64,000 nt of DNA from NCBI GenBank assembly GCA_002428445.1, contig DIWJ01000044.1:62001-126000 (forward strand). The letters are read 5' to 3'. Below, in pieces: positions 51,245 to 60,435 of this stretch. The DNA is from Syntrophaceae bacterium UBA6109 (GTDB taxonomy: Bacteria; Desulfobacterota; Syntrophia; Syntrophales; UBA6109). How positions within the stretch are numbered: position 1 is the stretch's first letter; every line of letters begins with the position of its first letter. The position numbers and the translations under genes were made by a program. The notes beneath the pieces were generated by a model. It was not told the origin of the DNA and did not search any database. It worked only from the letters and a program-made list of their open reading frames with translations.

Positions 51245-52186
51245 GTGCTTCCGACAGAAACTGCGGACGGCCGCCCCCGCATCGTCGTCCTCCTGGGTCC
51301 GACGGCCGCCGGAAAATCGGAACTCGGCATGGACCTGGCCGAACGATTTTCGGGCGAGATCGTCAGCGCCGATTCGATGCAGGTCTACCGATACATGGAC
51401 ATCGGCACGGCGAAGCCCACGCGCGAGGACCGCGGCCGCATCGTCCATCATCTGATCGATGTCGCCGATCCCGACGAGCCCTTCAGCGCCGCCGTATATG
51501 CCGAGCAGGCGTCTGCGGCAATTGAACGGCTTCATCGGCAGGGCAGGGCGATTTTCCTGGTCGGCGGCACGGGACTCTACATCAAGGCCCTGCTCCGGGG
51601 GCTCGTGGAGACCCCCGGATCGGACGACGGCTTGAGAAGCCGCTGCCGCGAACATGTCCGGCGGTTCGGGAAGCTTTCCCTGCACGAGAAGCTTCGGGAA
51701 ACGGATCCTCAGGCGGCCGCGCGGATCCACCCGTCCGACGTCGTGCGCGTCATCCGGGCGCTGGAGGTGTTCGCGCTGACCGGCCGGTCCGTGTCGGAGA
51801 TCCGCGAACGGCATGCCTTTGCGGACTGCCGCTACCGGACTTTGAAGATCGGCGTTTCCGTGGAAAGGAGAGAACTGCTCGAAAGAATCGACCGCAGAAC
51901 GGACCGGATGATCGAAAGCGGCCTGGTGGACGAGGTCCGCGAACTGCTTCGAAGGGGATACGGGGCGGATCTCAAACCGATGTCGTCGCTGGGCTACAGG
52001 CACATCGTCGGCTGTCTCCAGGGGGATTGCACGCTGGCCGAAGCCGTTCAAAAGACCAAGGGGGACACGCGCCGCTATGCGAAGCGGCAGATGACCTGGT
52101 TCGGCGCCGATCCCGAAATCCAGTGGCATGCGAGGGAGGTTTTCGAAGACGTGTACGAAAAGATCCGCGGATTTCTGTCGTCATAA
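51245..52186 (+). CDS. miaA: tRNA dimethylallyltransferase
   Basis: 313 residues from GTG 51245, which has GAGG seven bases upstream; GTG 51197, overlapping the mutL stop, would add 16 residues. Signatures: LLGPTAAGKSELG (P-loop), SADSMQVYRYMDIGTAKPT, HHLIDVADPDEPFSAA, LVGGTGLYIKALLRGL, RVIRALEVFALTG, KQMTWFGADPEIQW-type tail (AKRQMTWFG). It adds the isopentenyl group to A37 of tRNAs; the mutL-miaA pair is common. The pathway uses DMAPP made via IspD and IspF, also in this window. Confidence 0.93.
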   Translation: MLPTETADGRPRIVVLLGPTAAGKSELGMDLAERFSGEIVSADSMQVYRYMDIGTAKPTREDRGRIVHHLIDVADPDEPFSAAVYAEQASAAIERLHRQGRAIFLVGGTGLYIKALLRGLVETPGSDDGLRSRCREHVRRFGKLSLHEKLRETDPQAAARIHPSDVVRVIRALEVFALTGRSVSEIRERHAFADCRYRTLKIGVSVERRELLERIDRRTDRMIESGLVDEVRELLRRGYGADLKPMSSLGYRHIVGCLQGDCTLAEAVQKTKGDTRRYAKRQMTWFGADPEIQWHAREVFEDVYEKIRGFLSS

Positions 52187-52210
52187 ACCGCTTGCGTGTC
52201 CGGGAAACCT

Positions 52211-52247
52211 CGGCCGCGATCCCTGCGGATGCAGGGCGGCGCGGCCG
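52211..52247. other. Strong two-step hairpin after miaA
   Basis: CGGCCGCG (52211-52218) and CGCGGCCG (52240-52247) with an inner CCCTGC/GCAGGG stem and GGAT loop. No T-run follows, so it is more likely an mRNA-end structure than a simple terminator. Confidence 0.45.
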
Positions 52248-52263
52248 CTGATGCCGAAAGTGC

Positions 52264-52292
52264 TTGACTTACAAAAGGCGTGGATATAACTA
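52264..52292 (+). promoter_or_regulatory. Sigma70-type promoter for the TPR-SLH lipoprotein
   Basis: TTGACT followed 15 bp later by TATAAC, or 17 bp later by TAACTA; about 80 bases upstream of the start. Confidence 0.55.
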
Positions 52293-52369
52293 ACAAAGCG
52301 GTTATTTTACGGAAACTGAAACGGGGCGTGCCCTCTTCGGGGGACGTGCCAACGAAAGGAGATTTGAAT

Positions 52370-53542
52370 ATGATGCACCGAATTCGCCATCGCCGGCTGT
52401 TGACGGTCTTGATCGCCTTCGCGGTGGTCCTTGCATTCGCCGCCTGTGCACCCAAAGCAAGGCCGCCCATAGGGCAGTTGGATACGCCGGAGCATCACAC
52501 CTACACAGGCGTCAAACTCCTCAACCAGGGAAAATATACGGATGCCCAGCGGGAGTTCGAGCTGGCCCTCCAGCTGAATGCAAAGTTCTCGCCCGCCCAT
52601 ACCGGCATGGGACTCGTCAAGGCCCTTCAGGGAGATCTGAAGGCGGGCTTCGAGGCGATGAAGACCGCCAAGAAATACGCAAATACGAACGAAGAGAAGA
52701 CCGCCCACTACACCGGGTTGATCCGGCTGCACACGATGAACGCAAGGCAGGACAAGGGATGGCTGGCCAATGCCAAGGATGCCTTCGACGATGCGATTCT
52801 CGTCGATCCGAAGGCCGATGCACCCTACTTCTTCATGGGCAAGGCCTACAAACAGGGCCTCGATTTCAATCCGGCCGGACAGATGTTCGCGAAGGTCCTG
52901 GAATTGAAAGGCGAGTATGCGGGGCCGGCGGACGCGGAATGGAATCTCGTCCAGAAGATCCAGCGCGCCATGCCGGGCACCATCACCGGCAGGAAGATCG
53001 CCATCCTTGAGCGGATCACCCGCGCCGATGCGGCCGCCCTCTTCATGGAGGAATTGAAGATCGACAACCTGTACGGCAAGCGCACCCTGAAAAACTTCGA
53101 CACCTCTTTCAAGGATCCCGCGAAGGCCAAAGAAGCGGCCGCCAAGCGTCCCAGGACAGCGGCGGACATCGCCGACCATCCGTTGAAGGCGGATATCGAA
53201 GGACTCCTCGCGATCGGCGTGCGTGGGTTGGAACCTTATCCCGACGGAAACTTCCGGCCGAATGAGATCGTCGACAGGGCGAGCTTCGCCATGATGGTGG
53301 AGGACATCCTGATCAAGGTGACGGGCGACAACGCACTGGCCACCAAATTCATCGGCAACACCTCGCCCTTCCCGGATCTGCGCGCCGATCTGGCCTATTT
53401 CAACGCCGCGATGGTTGTCACGTCCCGGGGGCTGATGGAGGTGAAGAATGCGGCGACCGGCGAATTCGCGCCGCTGAATCCGGTGCCGGGCGTGGACGGA
53501 CTGCTCGTGATCCGGAAGATGAAAGAGCAGTTGAAATTCTAA
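52370..53542 (+). CDS. TPR lipoprotein with an S-layer homology region
   Basis: 390 residues. Lipobox FAAC gives Cys26. Residues about 40-220 hold TPR units (HTYTGVKLLNQGKYTDAQRE, FELALQLNAKFSPAHTGMGL, FDDAILVDPKADAPYFFMGK, FNPAGQMFAKVLELKGEYAG). The second half has SLH-like segments: ITRADAAALFMEEL, DIADHPLKADIEGLLAIGVR, then GLEPYPDGNFRPNEIVDRAS with FAMMVEDIL, and SPFPDLRADLAYFNAAMVV. SLH modules usually hold proteins to cell-wall polymers; here, on a lipoprotein, they may link outer membrane to peptidoglycan. ATG 52370 has AAAGGAG at good spacing. A terminator follows. Confidence 0.78.
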   Translation: MMHRIRHRRLLTVLIAFAVVLAFAACAPKARPPIGQLDTPEHHTYTGVKLLNQGKYTDAQREFELALQLNAKFSPAHTGMGLVKALQGDLKAGFEAMKTAKKYANTNEEKTAHYTGLIRLHTMNARQDKGWLANAKDAFDDAILVDPKADAPYFFMGKAYKQGLDFNPAGQMFAKVLELKGEYAGPADAEWNLVQKIQRAMPGTITGRKIAILERITRADAAALFMEELKIDNLYGKRTLKNFDTSFKDPAKAKEAAAKRPRTAADIADHPLKADIEGLLAIGVRGLEPYPDGNFRPNEIVDRASFAMMVEDILIKVTGDNALATKFIGNTSPFPDLRADLAYFNAAMVVTSRGLMEVKNAATGEFAPLNPVPGVDGLLVIRKMKEQLKF

Positions 53543-53561
53543 AGGGAACCATGGCACGGGA

Positions 53562-53619
53562 GACTAAGAGCGGAAGGCGTCAAGACCTTTTCCTGCCCTC
53601 CGTTCTTAGTCCTTTTTTT
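53562..53619 (+). terminator. Terminator before valS
   Basis: GACTAAGAGCGGA pairs with TCCGTTCTTAGTC (12 of 13 positions paired), then CCTTTTTTT. Confidence 0.85.
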
Positions 53620-53632
53620 ATGGAGATGACGA

Positions 53633-56299
53633 ATGCAGAGCGGCGGTTTGCCCAAGACGTTTTCGCCTCACGAGGTTGAGGAGAAGCTGTACAGGACCTG
53701 GCTGGAAGGCCATTTTTTCCACGCGCAGGACACGAGTTCCAAAAAACCGTTTTCGATCGTGATCCCTCCGCCCAACGTGACGGGGATGCTTCACATGGGG
53801 CATGCCCTCAACAATGTGCTGCAGGATATCATGACCCGCTTCCGGCGCATGCAGGGCTATAACGCCCTGTGGATGCCGGGGATGGACCATGCCGGCATTG
53901 CGACGCAGAACGTCGTCGAGCAGGAGCTTGCCAAGGAAGGACTGACCCGGCATGATCTCGGGCGCGAAAAGTTCATCGAACGTGTCTGGGAATGGAAGGC
54001 CAAGTATGGCGGGGTGATCGTCAATCAGCTCAAACGGCTCGGCTGTTCCTGCGATTGGGAACGGGAACGCTTCACGATGGACGAGGGACTGTCGCGGGCC
54101 GTCCGCGAGGTTTTCGTCCGGCTGTACGGAGACGGCCTCATCTACCAGGGCGATTACATCGTCAACTGGTGCCCTCGCTGCCATACGGCGATTTCGGATC
54201 TCGAGGTCGAGTACAAGGAACAGCAGGGATCCCTGTGGGAAATCCGCTACCCCTTTGCCGACGGATCGCCGGGGGGGATCGTTGTCGCCACGACGCGTCC
54301 GGAAACCATGCTGGGCGACACGGCTGTCGCCGTCCATCCTGACGATGCGCGCTACCGGGAGGTGGTGGGCAAGGACGTGATCCTGCCGCTCGTCAACCGC
54401 CGCATCCCCATCATCGCCGACGCCTATGTCACGATGGATTTCGGTTCGGGCGCCGTCAAGATCACGCCGGCCTGCGACCCCAACGACTTCGCGATGGCCG
54501 GACGGCAGAAACTGGAGATCGTCAAGATCATGGACGGCGCCGGCGTCATCAATGAGAACGGCGGGATTTACAAGGGACAGGACCGCTACGAATGCCGGAA
54601 GAACGTCGTCGAGGATCTGCAAAAAGGCGGGTATCTCGTGGGGGTGAAGCCTTACCTGCACAACGTCGGCCAGTGCTACCGGTGCAAGACCGATGTCGAG
54701 CCCATGGTCTCCAAACAGTGGTTTGTCCGCATCGCGCCGCTGGCGAAAGAGGCGATCGCCGCCGTCGTGAAGGGCAATACCCGCATCGTGCCCGCCATGT
54801 GGGAGGCCACCTATTTCGAATGGATGAACAACATCCGCGACTGGTGCATTTCCCGCCAGATCTGGTGGGGGCACCGCATCCCCGTGTGGACCTGCGACGA
54901 CTGCGGGAAGATGATCGTGGCCTCCGTCGATCCCGACCGCTGCCCGGACTGCGGCAACACGAAGCTGCGCCAGGAGGAGGACGTCCTGGATACCTGGTTC
55001 AGCTCGGCGCTGTGGCCTTTTTCGACCCTGGGCTGGCCGGATCGGACGGAAGCCCTGAAGACGTTCTATCCGACCTCGCTTCTGGTCACGGGGTTCGACA
55101 TCCTGTTCTTCTGGGTGGCGCGGATGATGATGATGGGGCTGTACGTCATGAAGGACGTGCCGTTCCGGGATGTCTATCTGCATGCCCTTGTCCGGGATGA
55201 GCGCGGCGAGAAGATGAGCAAGTCCCGCGGCAACATCATCGACCCGCTCGAGATGATCGACAAATACGGAACGGACGCCTTCCGCTTCACCCTGGCTGCG
55301 TTCACCGCGCAGGGGCGCGATGTCCGGATGTCCGAGGAGCGCATCGAAGGCTACAGGCACTTCGTAACCAAGGTCTGGAACGCGGCGAGATTTTCCCTGA
55401 TGAACCTTGAAGATTTTACGGACGCCGAATCGGGAACCGCAGCGGCGGAGCCTCTTTCACTCCCCGACCGCTGGATCCTGTCCCGGCTGGATCAGGCCGT
55501 TGCCGACGTCACGCGGAGCCTCGACGAATACCGTTTCAACGAGGCGGCCGGCGCCGTCTATGCCTTCATCTGGCATGAGCTCTGCGACTGGCATCTCGAA
55601 CTCGTCAAGCCGGTCCTGTACGGAAAGGAAAGCGAAGCGGCCCGCAAGGCCGCCCAGAAGACGCTGTACGGGGTTCTGAAATCGTCCCTGAAACTGCTGC
55701 ACCCCTTCATGCCGTTCATGACCGAGGAGATCTGGCAGACGCTGGTCGCGGACGGGTCGTCGGTCATGACCAGTTCGTTCCCGGCGCCCGGGGAGTTCCC
55801 GCGGGACAAGGACGCGGAATCGCGCATGGCGCTGATCGTGGACGTGATCACGGCGGTGCGGAACATCCGCGGAGAAATGGGCATCGCCCCGTCGCGGAAG
55901 CTCAAAGTCCTGCTGTCGACGGAGGAAGAGATCTCCCGCTCGGTCCTGGAAGACGGGAGACGCTACATCGTGAATCTGGCGAATCTGGAGGATCTGTCCG
56001 TTGCGGCAAGTGCCGCGGAACCCAGGAAGGCGGCAACCGGCCTGTGCGGTACGACGAAGGTATATGTCCTCCTGGAAGGGGTGATCGATTTCGCCTCCGA
56101 GAGGACGCGGCTCGAAAAGGAAATGGCCAAGGTCGACAAGGATCTGGCCGTCGTGGAGCGCAAACTCTCCAATCCCGATTTCCGCACGAAGGCGGCGCCG
56201 GCGATTCTTGAGAAAGAAGAGCGGAAGAGCCGCGACTTCCGGGAGAAACGGGACGTGCTGCAGGCGGCCCTGAAGAGGCTCGAGGAGATGGCCGAATGA
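53633..56299 (+). CDS. valS: Valyl-tRNA synthetase
   Basis: 888 residues. Class I synthetase: HIGH-type PPPNVTGMLHMGHALN (residues 45-60), KMSKS motif EKMSKSRGNIIDP near residue 528, and CP1 editing domain with ATTRPETMLGDTAVAVHP and YVTMDFGSGAVKITPACDPN. Cys clusters in CPRCHTAISD, CYRCKTDVEP and CDDCGKM...CPDCGNTK are the usual zinc sites of ValRS. The C-terminus ends in the expected coiled-coil arm (RTRLEKEMAKVDKDLAVVER). The last codon overlaps the nadC start (ATGA), so the two are coupled. Confidence 0.97.
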   Translation: MQSGGLPKTFSPHEVEEKLYRTWLEGHFFHAQDTSSKKPFSIVIPPPNVTGMLHMGHALNNVLQDIMTRFRRMQGYNALWMPGMDHAGIATQNVVEQELAKEGLTRHDLGREKFIERVWEWKAKYGGVIVNQLKRLGCSCDWERERFTMDEGLSRAVREVFVRLYGDGLIYQGDYIVNWCPRCHTAISDLEVEYKEQQGSLWEIRYPFADGSPGGIVVATTRPETMLGDTAVAVHPDDARYREVVGKDVILPLVNRRIPIIADAYVTMDFGSGAVKITPACDPNDFAMAGRQKLEIVKIMDGAGVINENGGIYKGQDRYECRKNVVEDLQKGGYLVGVKPYLHNVGQCYRCKTDVEPMVSKQWFVRIAPLAKEAIAAVVKGNTRIVPAMWEATYFEWMNNIRDWCISRQIWWGHRIPVWTCDDCGKMIVASVDPDRCPDCGNTKLRQEEDVLDTWFSSALWPFSTLGWPDRTEALKTFYPTSLLVTGFDILFFWVARMMMMGLYVMKDVPFRDVYLHALVRDERGEKMSKSRGNIIDPLEMIDKYGTDAFRFTLAAFTAQGRDVRMSEERIEGYRHFVTKVWNAARFSLMNLEDFTDAESGTAAAEPLSLPDRWILSRLDQAVADVTRSLDEYRFNEAAGAVYAFIWHELCDWHLELVKPVLYGKESEAARKAAQKTLYGVLKSSLKLLHPFMPFMTEEIWQTLVADGSSVMTSSFPAPGEFPRDKDAESRMALIVDVITAVRNIRGEMGIAPSRKLKVLLSTEEEISRSVLEDGRRYIVNLANLEDLSVAASAAEPRKAATGLCGTTKVYVLLEGVIDFASERTRLEKEMAKVDKDLAVVERKLSNPDFRTKAAPAILEKEERKSRDFREKRDVLQAALKRLEEMAE

Positions 56300-57150
56300 T
56301 TCCGCTGTACCGGCTCCGGCAATCCATCCAGGCGGCCCTCGAGGAAGATCTCGAGCACGGCGACATCACGACGTCGTCCTCGTTGACGGGCGGCGAGACG
56401 GGCAGGGCGACGGCCCGGGCAAAATCGGCGCTGGTCCTGGCGGGGATCGATGTCTTCCGGGAGGTTTTTCTTCTTCTCGACCCATCCTTGTCCTTCACGG
56501 CCTCCCGGCGGGACGGCCAGTCCGTTCAGCCGGGGGAGGCCCTTGCGGAGGTGCGGGGGAATCTTTCCGCCATCCTCACGGCCGAGCGCGTCGCCCTCAA
56601 TTTTCTCCAGCGGATGAGCGGCATCGCGACGCTGACCCGGCGGTACGTCGAGGCCGTACAGGGAACCGGAGCGCAAATCATCGATACGCGGAAGACGGCG
56701 CCGGGCCTGCGGATCTTCGACAAGTATGCCGTGCGGGTCGGCGGCGGCGCCAATCATCGTTTCGGTCTGGCCGACGGCGTCCTCATCAAGGACAACCATA
56801 TCGTCGCCGCCGGGGGCATCCGCCAGGCGGTGCAGCGCGTGCGAGGGACGGTCCCGCATACCTGCCGCATCGAAGTCGAGGTGAAGAATCTCGAGGAACT
56901 GGACGAAGCCCTGGCCGCGGACGTGGAAATTGTCATGCTGGACAATATGGACATCGCGGAGATGAAGAAGGCGGTGGAACGCGTCGACGGGCGGAGGCTT
57001 CTTGAGGCCTCCGGCGGGATTTCGCTGGGAAACGTCCGCGCCGTCGCCGAGACCGGCGTGAACCTGATTTCCATCGGCGCCCTGACCCATTCTCCGGCCG
57101 CCGCGGACATCTCGTTGAAGATATCCGGCGATTCCGGGGCCGGTGCATAG
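56296..57150 (+). CDS. nadC: Nicotinate-nucleotide pyrophosphorylase (quinolinate phosphoribosyltransferase)
   Basis: 284 residues. Family marks: EDLEHGDITTSSSL, AERVALNFLQRMSGIATLTR, IIDTRKTAPGLRIFDKYAVR, GGGANHRFGLADGVLIKDNH, EVEVKNLEELDEAL, MLDNMDIAEMKKAV and EASGGISLGNV, SIGALTHS. It makes NaMN from quinolinate and PRPP. nadA and nadB are not in the window. Coupled to valS by a four-base overlap and followed by birA, so a vitamin-and-cofactor operon is likely. Confidence 0.95.
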   Translation: MIPLYRLRQSIQAALEEDLEHGDITTSSSLTGGETGRATARAKSALVLAGIDVFREVFLLLDPSLSFTASRRDGQSVQPGEALAEVRGNLSAILTAERVALNFLQRMSGIATLTRRYVEAVQGTGAQIIDTRKTAPGLRIFDKYAVRVGGGANHRFGLADGVLIKDNHIVAAGGIRQAVQRVRGTVPHTCRIEVEVKNLEELDEALAADVEIVMLDNMDIAEMKKAVERVDGRRLLEASGGISLGNVRAVAETGVNLISIGALTHSPAAADISLKISGDSGAGA

Positions 57151-57189
57151 CCGGCCCGGACGGCGGGTTCTTCCGGAACGTGAACCTCT

Positions 57190-57984
57190 ATGGATCTGAC
57201 GGAACAAGCGTTGAAGGACCGCCTGGGCGGGATACCGGGCGGCTGGGACGTGCGCTTTTTTTCCGCCCTCGCCTCTACAAACGATACGGCCTTTCAGCTC
57301 GGGCGCGAAGGCGCGCCCGACCGCACCGCTGTCTTTGCGGATACCCAGTCCCGCGGCAAGGGGCGCATGAAACGTCTCTGGCATTCTCCGCCGGCCCGGA
57401 ACCTCTACCTCTCGCTGCTTCTGAGGCCGCCGCTCGCCGCGGAGGCGCTTTCGCCGTTTCCTCTGGCGGCCGGCGTCGCCGTCGCACGCGTCCTCCTGCC
57501 TCATGCGGGGAAAGATTCCGTCCGCCTGAAGTGGCCGAATGACGTTCTCTTGAGCGGCAGAAAGGCGGCCGGGATTCTTGCGGAGGTGCGCACAAAAAAG
57601 AAAATGGCCGATTTCCTCGTCGTGGGAATCGGCATCAACGTGAACATGGAGGGCGTGGATTTCGATCCCTCGATCCGGGATATCGCCACTTCGCTTCGGG
57701 AAGCGACCGGCCGGAGCGTGTCGAGGCTGGGATTGGCCGTCGACCTCCTGCGGGCGTTCGAAGGGTGTTATGCGCGCTTTCTTCAGGAGGGATTCCCGTC
57801 GCTCCGGGAGGAGTGGCTGCGTTTCACCGGTATGGTGGGACAGCAGGTGCGCGTGTCTCTTGGGAATGACGTCTGCTGCGGCATCGTAGAGACGATCGGG
57901 TGGGACGGCGCGCTTGTCCTCCGGGACGGGCAGGGCCTTATCAGGCGAATGACGATCGGCGACGCCACGATACTGAAAGGCTGA
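57190..57984 (+). CDS. birA: Biotin--[acetyl-CoA-carboxylase] ligase, no DNA-binding domain
   Basis: 264 residues. Catalytic core of biotin protein ligase: SLASTND-type RFFSALASTNDTAF, biotinyl-AMP loop SRGKGRMKRLWHSPPARNLY, LKWPNDVLLSGRKAAGILAE, VVGIGINVN and a C-terminal SH3-like domain (GMVGQQVRVSLGN, GIVETIGWDGALVLRDGQG). The N-terminal HTH of the bifunctional repressor is absent, so it is a monofunctional ligase. It should biotinylate the carrier partner of the carboxyltransferase at 34.5 kb. Start chosen at ATG 57190. Confidence 0.92.
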   Translation: MDLTEQALKDRLGGIPGGWDVRFFSALASTNDTAFQLGREGAPDRTAVFADTQSRGKGRMKRLWHSPPARNLYLSLLLRPPLAAEALSPFPLAAGVAVARVLLPHAGKDSVRLKWPNDVLLSGRKAAGILAEVRTKKKMADFLVVGIGINVNMEGVDFDPSIRDIATSLREATGRSVSRLGLAVDLLRAFEGCYARFLQEGFPSLREEWLRFTGMVGQQVRVSLGNDVCCGIVETIGWDGALVLRDGQGLIRRMTIGDATILKG

Positions 57985-58026
57985 TCTGAAGATTCTGAAC
58001 ACGTTCTGCGTAAAAGAGGTGAGACG

Positions 58027-58791
58027 ATGCTGTTGGTGATCGATGTCGGAAACACAAACACGGTGATCGGCGTCTTCGAAGGGGAAAAACTGATTCACGA
58101 CTGGCGGATTCGAACCGTCGTGGACCACACGATCGATGAGTACGGCATGCTGATTCTCAGCCTTTACAAATCCAGCCGGATCAGCGCCAAAACCATCCGG
58201 GCGATCATTATCTCCTGCGTCGTGCCTCCGATGCTGAACATCCTGGAACCCCTGTGCGAGAAATACTTTCATCTGAAGCCGTTGATTGTAGGGCCCGGAG
58301 TCAAGACGGGGATGCCGATTTTCTACGACAACCCGAAGGAAGTCGGCGCCGACCGCGTCGTCAATGCCGTAGCGGCTTACGAAAAATACCATCGCGACTG
58401 CATCATCGTCGATTTCGGCACCGCGACGACCTTCGACTACGTGTCCCCGCGCGGCGAGTACATGGGCGGGTGCATCTCCCCCGGGATCATGATTTCGAGC
58501 GAGGCCCTCTTCGACCGGGCGGCGAAGCTTCCCCGCGTCGAGCTCAGCCGGCCGAAGGCAGTCGTTGCCAAAGATACGGTCAGCAGCATGCAGGCGGGAA
58601 TTCTCTTCGGATATGCGGGCCTCGTGGACGGGATCGTCGGGCGCATGAAGGCCGAGGTGAAGTCCGACCCGATCGTTGTTGCGACGGGAGGTCTGGCGAG
58701 AGTGGTCGCGGCGGAGGCAAAAAGCATCGACGTCGTGGAAGAGATGCTCACCCTCGAGGGCCTGAGGATCATCTACATGAGGAACGTGTAA
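58027..58791 (+). CDS. coaX: Type III pantothenate kinase
   Basis: 254 residues. ASKHA fold with the opening [20 protein letters not shown] (phosphate loop), [53 protein letters not shown] and [20 protein letters not shown], then ATGGLARVV. First step of CoA synthesis from pantothenate; this type uses monovalent cations and is not inhibited by CoA. AAGAGGTGAG lies upstream of the ATG. coaE, the last CoA step, follows 28 bases downstream. Confidence 0.95.
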   Translation: MLLVIDVGNTNTVIGVFEGEKLIHDWRIRTVVDHTIDEYGMLILSLYKSSRISAKTIRAIIISCVVPPMLNILEPLCEKYFHLKPLIVGPGVKTGMPIFYDNPKEVGADRVVNAVAAYEKYHRDCIIVDFGTATTFDYVSPRGEYMGGCISPGIMISSEALFDRAAKLPRVELSRPKAVVAKDTVSSMQAGILFGYAGLVDGIVGRMKAEVKSDPIVVATGGLARVVAAEAKSIDVVEEMLTLEGLRIIYMRNV

Positions 58792-58819
58792 GACGCGTTT
58801 CAAGCCGGAGATTCGTCTC

Positions 58820-59440
58820 ATGCTGCAGGTCGGACTGACGGGCGGAATCGCCTCGGGGAAATCAACCGTGGCGGCCATGCTGGAGGAAAGGGGCGCCCGC
58901 CTCATCGACTTCGACGTCCTGACGCGGGAGGTCGAGGCGCCCGGCCGGCCCGCCTGGGCTGCAATCGTCGCGGCCTTCGGCGGGGATGTCCTCCTGCCGG
59001 ACCGCACGCTCGACCGTGCGAAGCTGGCGGCGGTTGTCTTTCCCAACCCGGAGAAGCTCCGGCTGCTCAACGAATGCGTCCATCCCCATGTCTTTGGGGA
59101 ATGGAAAAGAAGAATCGCCGCGATTCTTGAACGCGATGCGCGGGCGATCGTCGTTTCCGATATTCCCCTGCTCGTTGAAGTGGGGATGCAGGACCTGGTG
59201 GACGTGATCGTCCTCGTGCATGTGCCTCCGGCGGAACAGATCGAGCGCCTCGTGAGGCGCAACGGCGTCCGGCGTGAGGAAGCGGAGGCGAGGCTTGCCG
59301 CACAGATGCCCATCGACCGAAAGATCGCAATCGCCGATTACGTGATCGACAACTCCGGCACATTGGAGCAGACGAAACGGCAGGTTGCGGATCTCTGGGA
59401 ACGATTGATCGGGCGGGAGCGGGAAACGGGATCCGGTTGA
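58820..59440 (+). CDS. coaE: Dephospho-CoA kinase
   Basis: 206 residues. P-loop QVGLTGGIASGKSTVAAML (residues 3-21), ARLIDFDVLTREVEAPG (DxD of the acceptor site), LNECVHPHVFGEWKRRI, SDIPLLVEVG and RLVRRNGVRREEAEARLAAQ, then DYVIDNSGTLEQTKRQV. It phosphorylates the 3-prime hydroxyl of dephospho-CoA. Same strand and close to coaX. CoA supply fits a window rich in acyl-CoA enzymes. Confidence 0.94.
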   Translation: MLQVGLTGGIASGKSTVAAMLEERGARLIDFDVLTREVEAPGRPAWAAIVAAFGGDVLLPDRTLDRAKLAAVVFPNPEKLRLLNECVHPHVFGEWKRRIAAILERDARAIVVSDIPLLVEVGMQDLVDVIVLVHVPPAEQIERLVRRNGVRREEAEARLAAQMPIDRKIAIADYVIDNSGTLEQTKRQVADLWERLIGRERETGSG

Positions 59441-59489
59441 GAACGCTCGCCAAGAGGATTTCGCAATACAACCCTGGAGGGAAGACGAT

Positions 59490-60104
59490 ATGATCGAGAA
59501 GAATGTTCTTGCGGACTTCAGCGGGAAGGTCTCGGAGCCCGTCATCGATGCGACGGCCTATGTCCATCCTCTGGCTGCCGTCATCGGCAATGTGAGCATC
59601 GGACGGAACGTCATGGTGTCGCCGACCGCCTGCATACGGGGCGATGAAGGACAGCCTCTTTTTGTCGGCGATGATGCGAACGTCCAGGACGGCGTCGTTC
59701 TCCACGCCCTCGAAACCGAGGAACACGGCAAGCCCGTGGAGAAGAATCTCTGCGAGGTTGAGGGCCGGCGGTATGCGGTTTATGTCGGGAAAAGGGTGTC
59801 GCTGGCTCATCAGGTCCAGATCCACGGGCCGGCGGCAGTACTGGACGACACTTTCGTCGGCATGAAGGCCCTGGTCTTCCGGGCGCGCGTCGGCAGGGGA
59901 TGCGTGGTTGAGCCCGGCGCCATCCTTATGGGGGTGACGGTCCCGGATGGACGCTATATACCGGCCGGCGCCGTCGTGAGAAACCAGAAGGATGCGGATG
60001 CGCTCCCGGCGATCACGGACGACTATCCGATGAAGAGCCTCAACAAAGGTGTCGTGCACGTCAATACCGCCCTGGCGAAGGGATACCTTGCCGCCGCGAA
60101 GTAG
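59490..60104 (+). CDS. cam: Gamma-class carbonic anhydrase, Cam type
   Basis: 204 residues. Left-handed beta-helix of hexapeptide repeats with the Cam-specific layout: SPTACIRGDEGQPLFVGDDA, NVQDGVVLHALETEEHGKPV and VSLAHQVQIHGPAAV. The three zinc or iron ligands (His in VLHA, AHQ and IHGP) and the insertion after VLHALE are present, as in the Methanosarcina Cam enzyme rather than the shorter CamH or GrdA-type homologues. It interconverts CO2 and bicarbonate as a trimer. The protein has no clear signal peptide. It ends the CoA/biotin gene run and could feed bicarbonate to biotin carboxylation; this link is inference. A terminator follows. Confidence 0.9.
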   Translation: MIEKNVLADFSGKVSEPVIDATAYVHPLAAVIGNVSIGRNVMVSPTACIRGDEGQPLFVGDDANVQDGVVLHALETEEHGKPVEKNLCEVEGRRYAVYVGKRVSLAHQVQIHGPAAVLDDTFVGMKALVFRARVGRGCVVEPGAILMGVTVPDGRYIPAGAVVRNQKDADALPAITDDYPMKSLNKGVVHVNTALAKGYLAAAK

Positions 60105-60129
60105 CGGCGAAGACGAGAGAAGACCCGAG

Positions 60130-60157
60130 AAAAGCCGGCTGCAAGGCCGGCTTTTTT
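60130..60157 (+). terminator. Terminator after the carbonic anhydrase gene
   Basis: AAAGCCGGC and GCCGGCTTT with a six-base loop, then a run of T. Confidence 0.85.
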
Positions 60158-60322
60158 CATGGGCTGGCGTCGTCGTTTGCCCTGCCGGGGGTGGGAGGCG
60201 TGACAGCGGATGTGGCACAGGCGGCGGCGCCTGCGCAGTTCAAGTGGAAGCTGCAGAGCGCGAACCCCGCAGGCCTCGAATATGCGTATTGGTCCAACCA
60301 CCAGGCCATTGAACCACAATAA
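60158..60322 (+). pseudogene. N-terminal remnant of a TRAP-transporter binding protein (DctP type)
   Basis: An open frame without its own start runs to TAA 60322. It reads GLASSFALPGVGGVTADVAQ, then AAAPAQFKWKLQSANPAGLE. That is the end of a Tat- or Sec-type signal peptide followed by the first strand of a DctP-family solute-binding protein (the family usually continues KWK(V/M)QSxWPAG). The frame is then lost after about 17 further residues; the remaining 300 or so residues of such proteins are absent. An AT-rich tract follows (about 60363-60410). Probably a decayed transporter gene once controlled by the nearby GntR regulator. Confidence 0.45.
60290..60300. promoter_or_regulatory. GntR/FCD-type operator-like palindrome 1
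   Basis: TGGTCCAACCA fits TGGT-N3-ACCA, the core seen in FadR/PdhR/LldR-type operators. It lies inside the dctP remnant. Confidence 0.4.
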
Positions 60323-60435
60323 GATATCGCGGGGCCATATTCCCTGTCAGCTGCACCATAGGATTTAGATTATAATTAATTATTACAGTTAGTTAAATAA
60401 TGATTCCCTTCCCGGCCGATGTGGGCAGAAAAGAC

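Noticed and set aside
55963..59313. Minus-strand open frame of 1116 codons
   Set aside because: It runs antisense across valS, nadC, birA, coaX and coaE, all of which have clear family motifs. Long antisense frames are common in GC-rich genes; the translation shows no recognisable domain.
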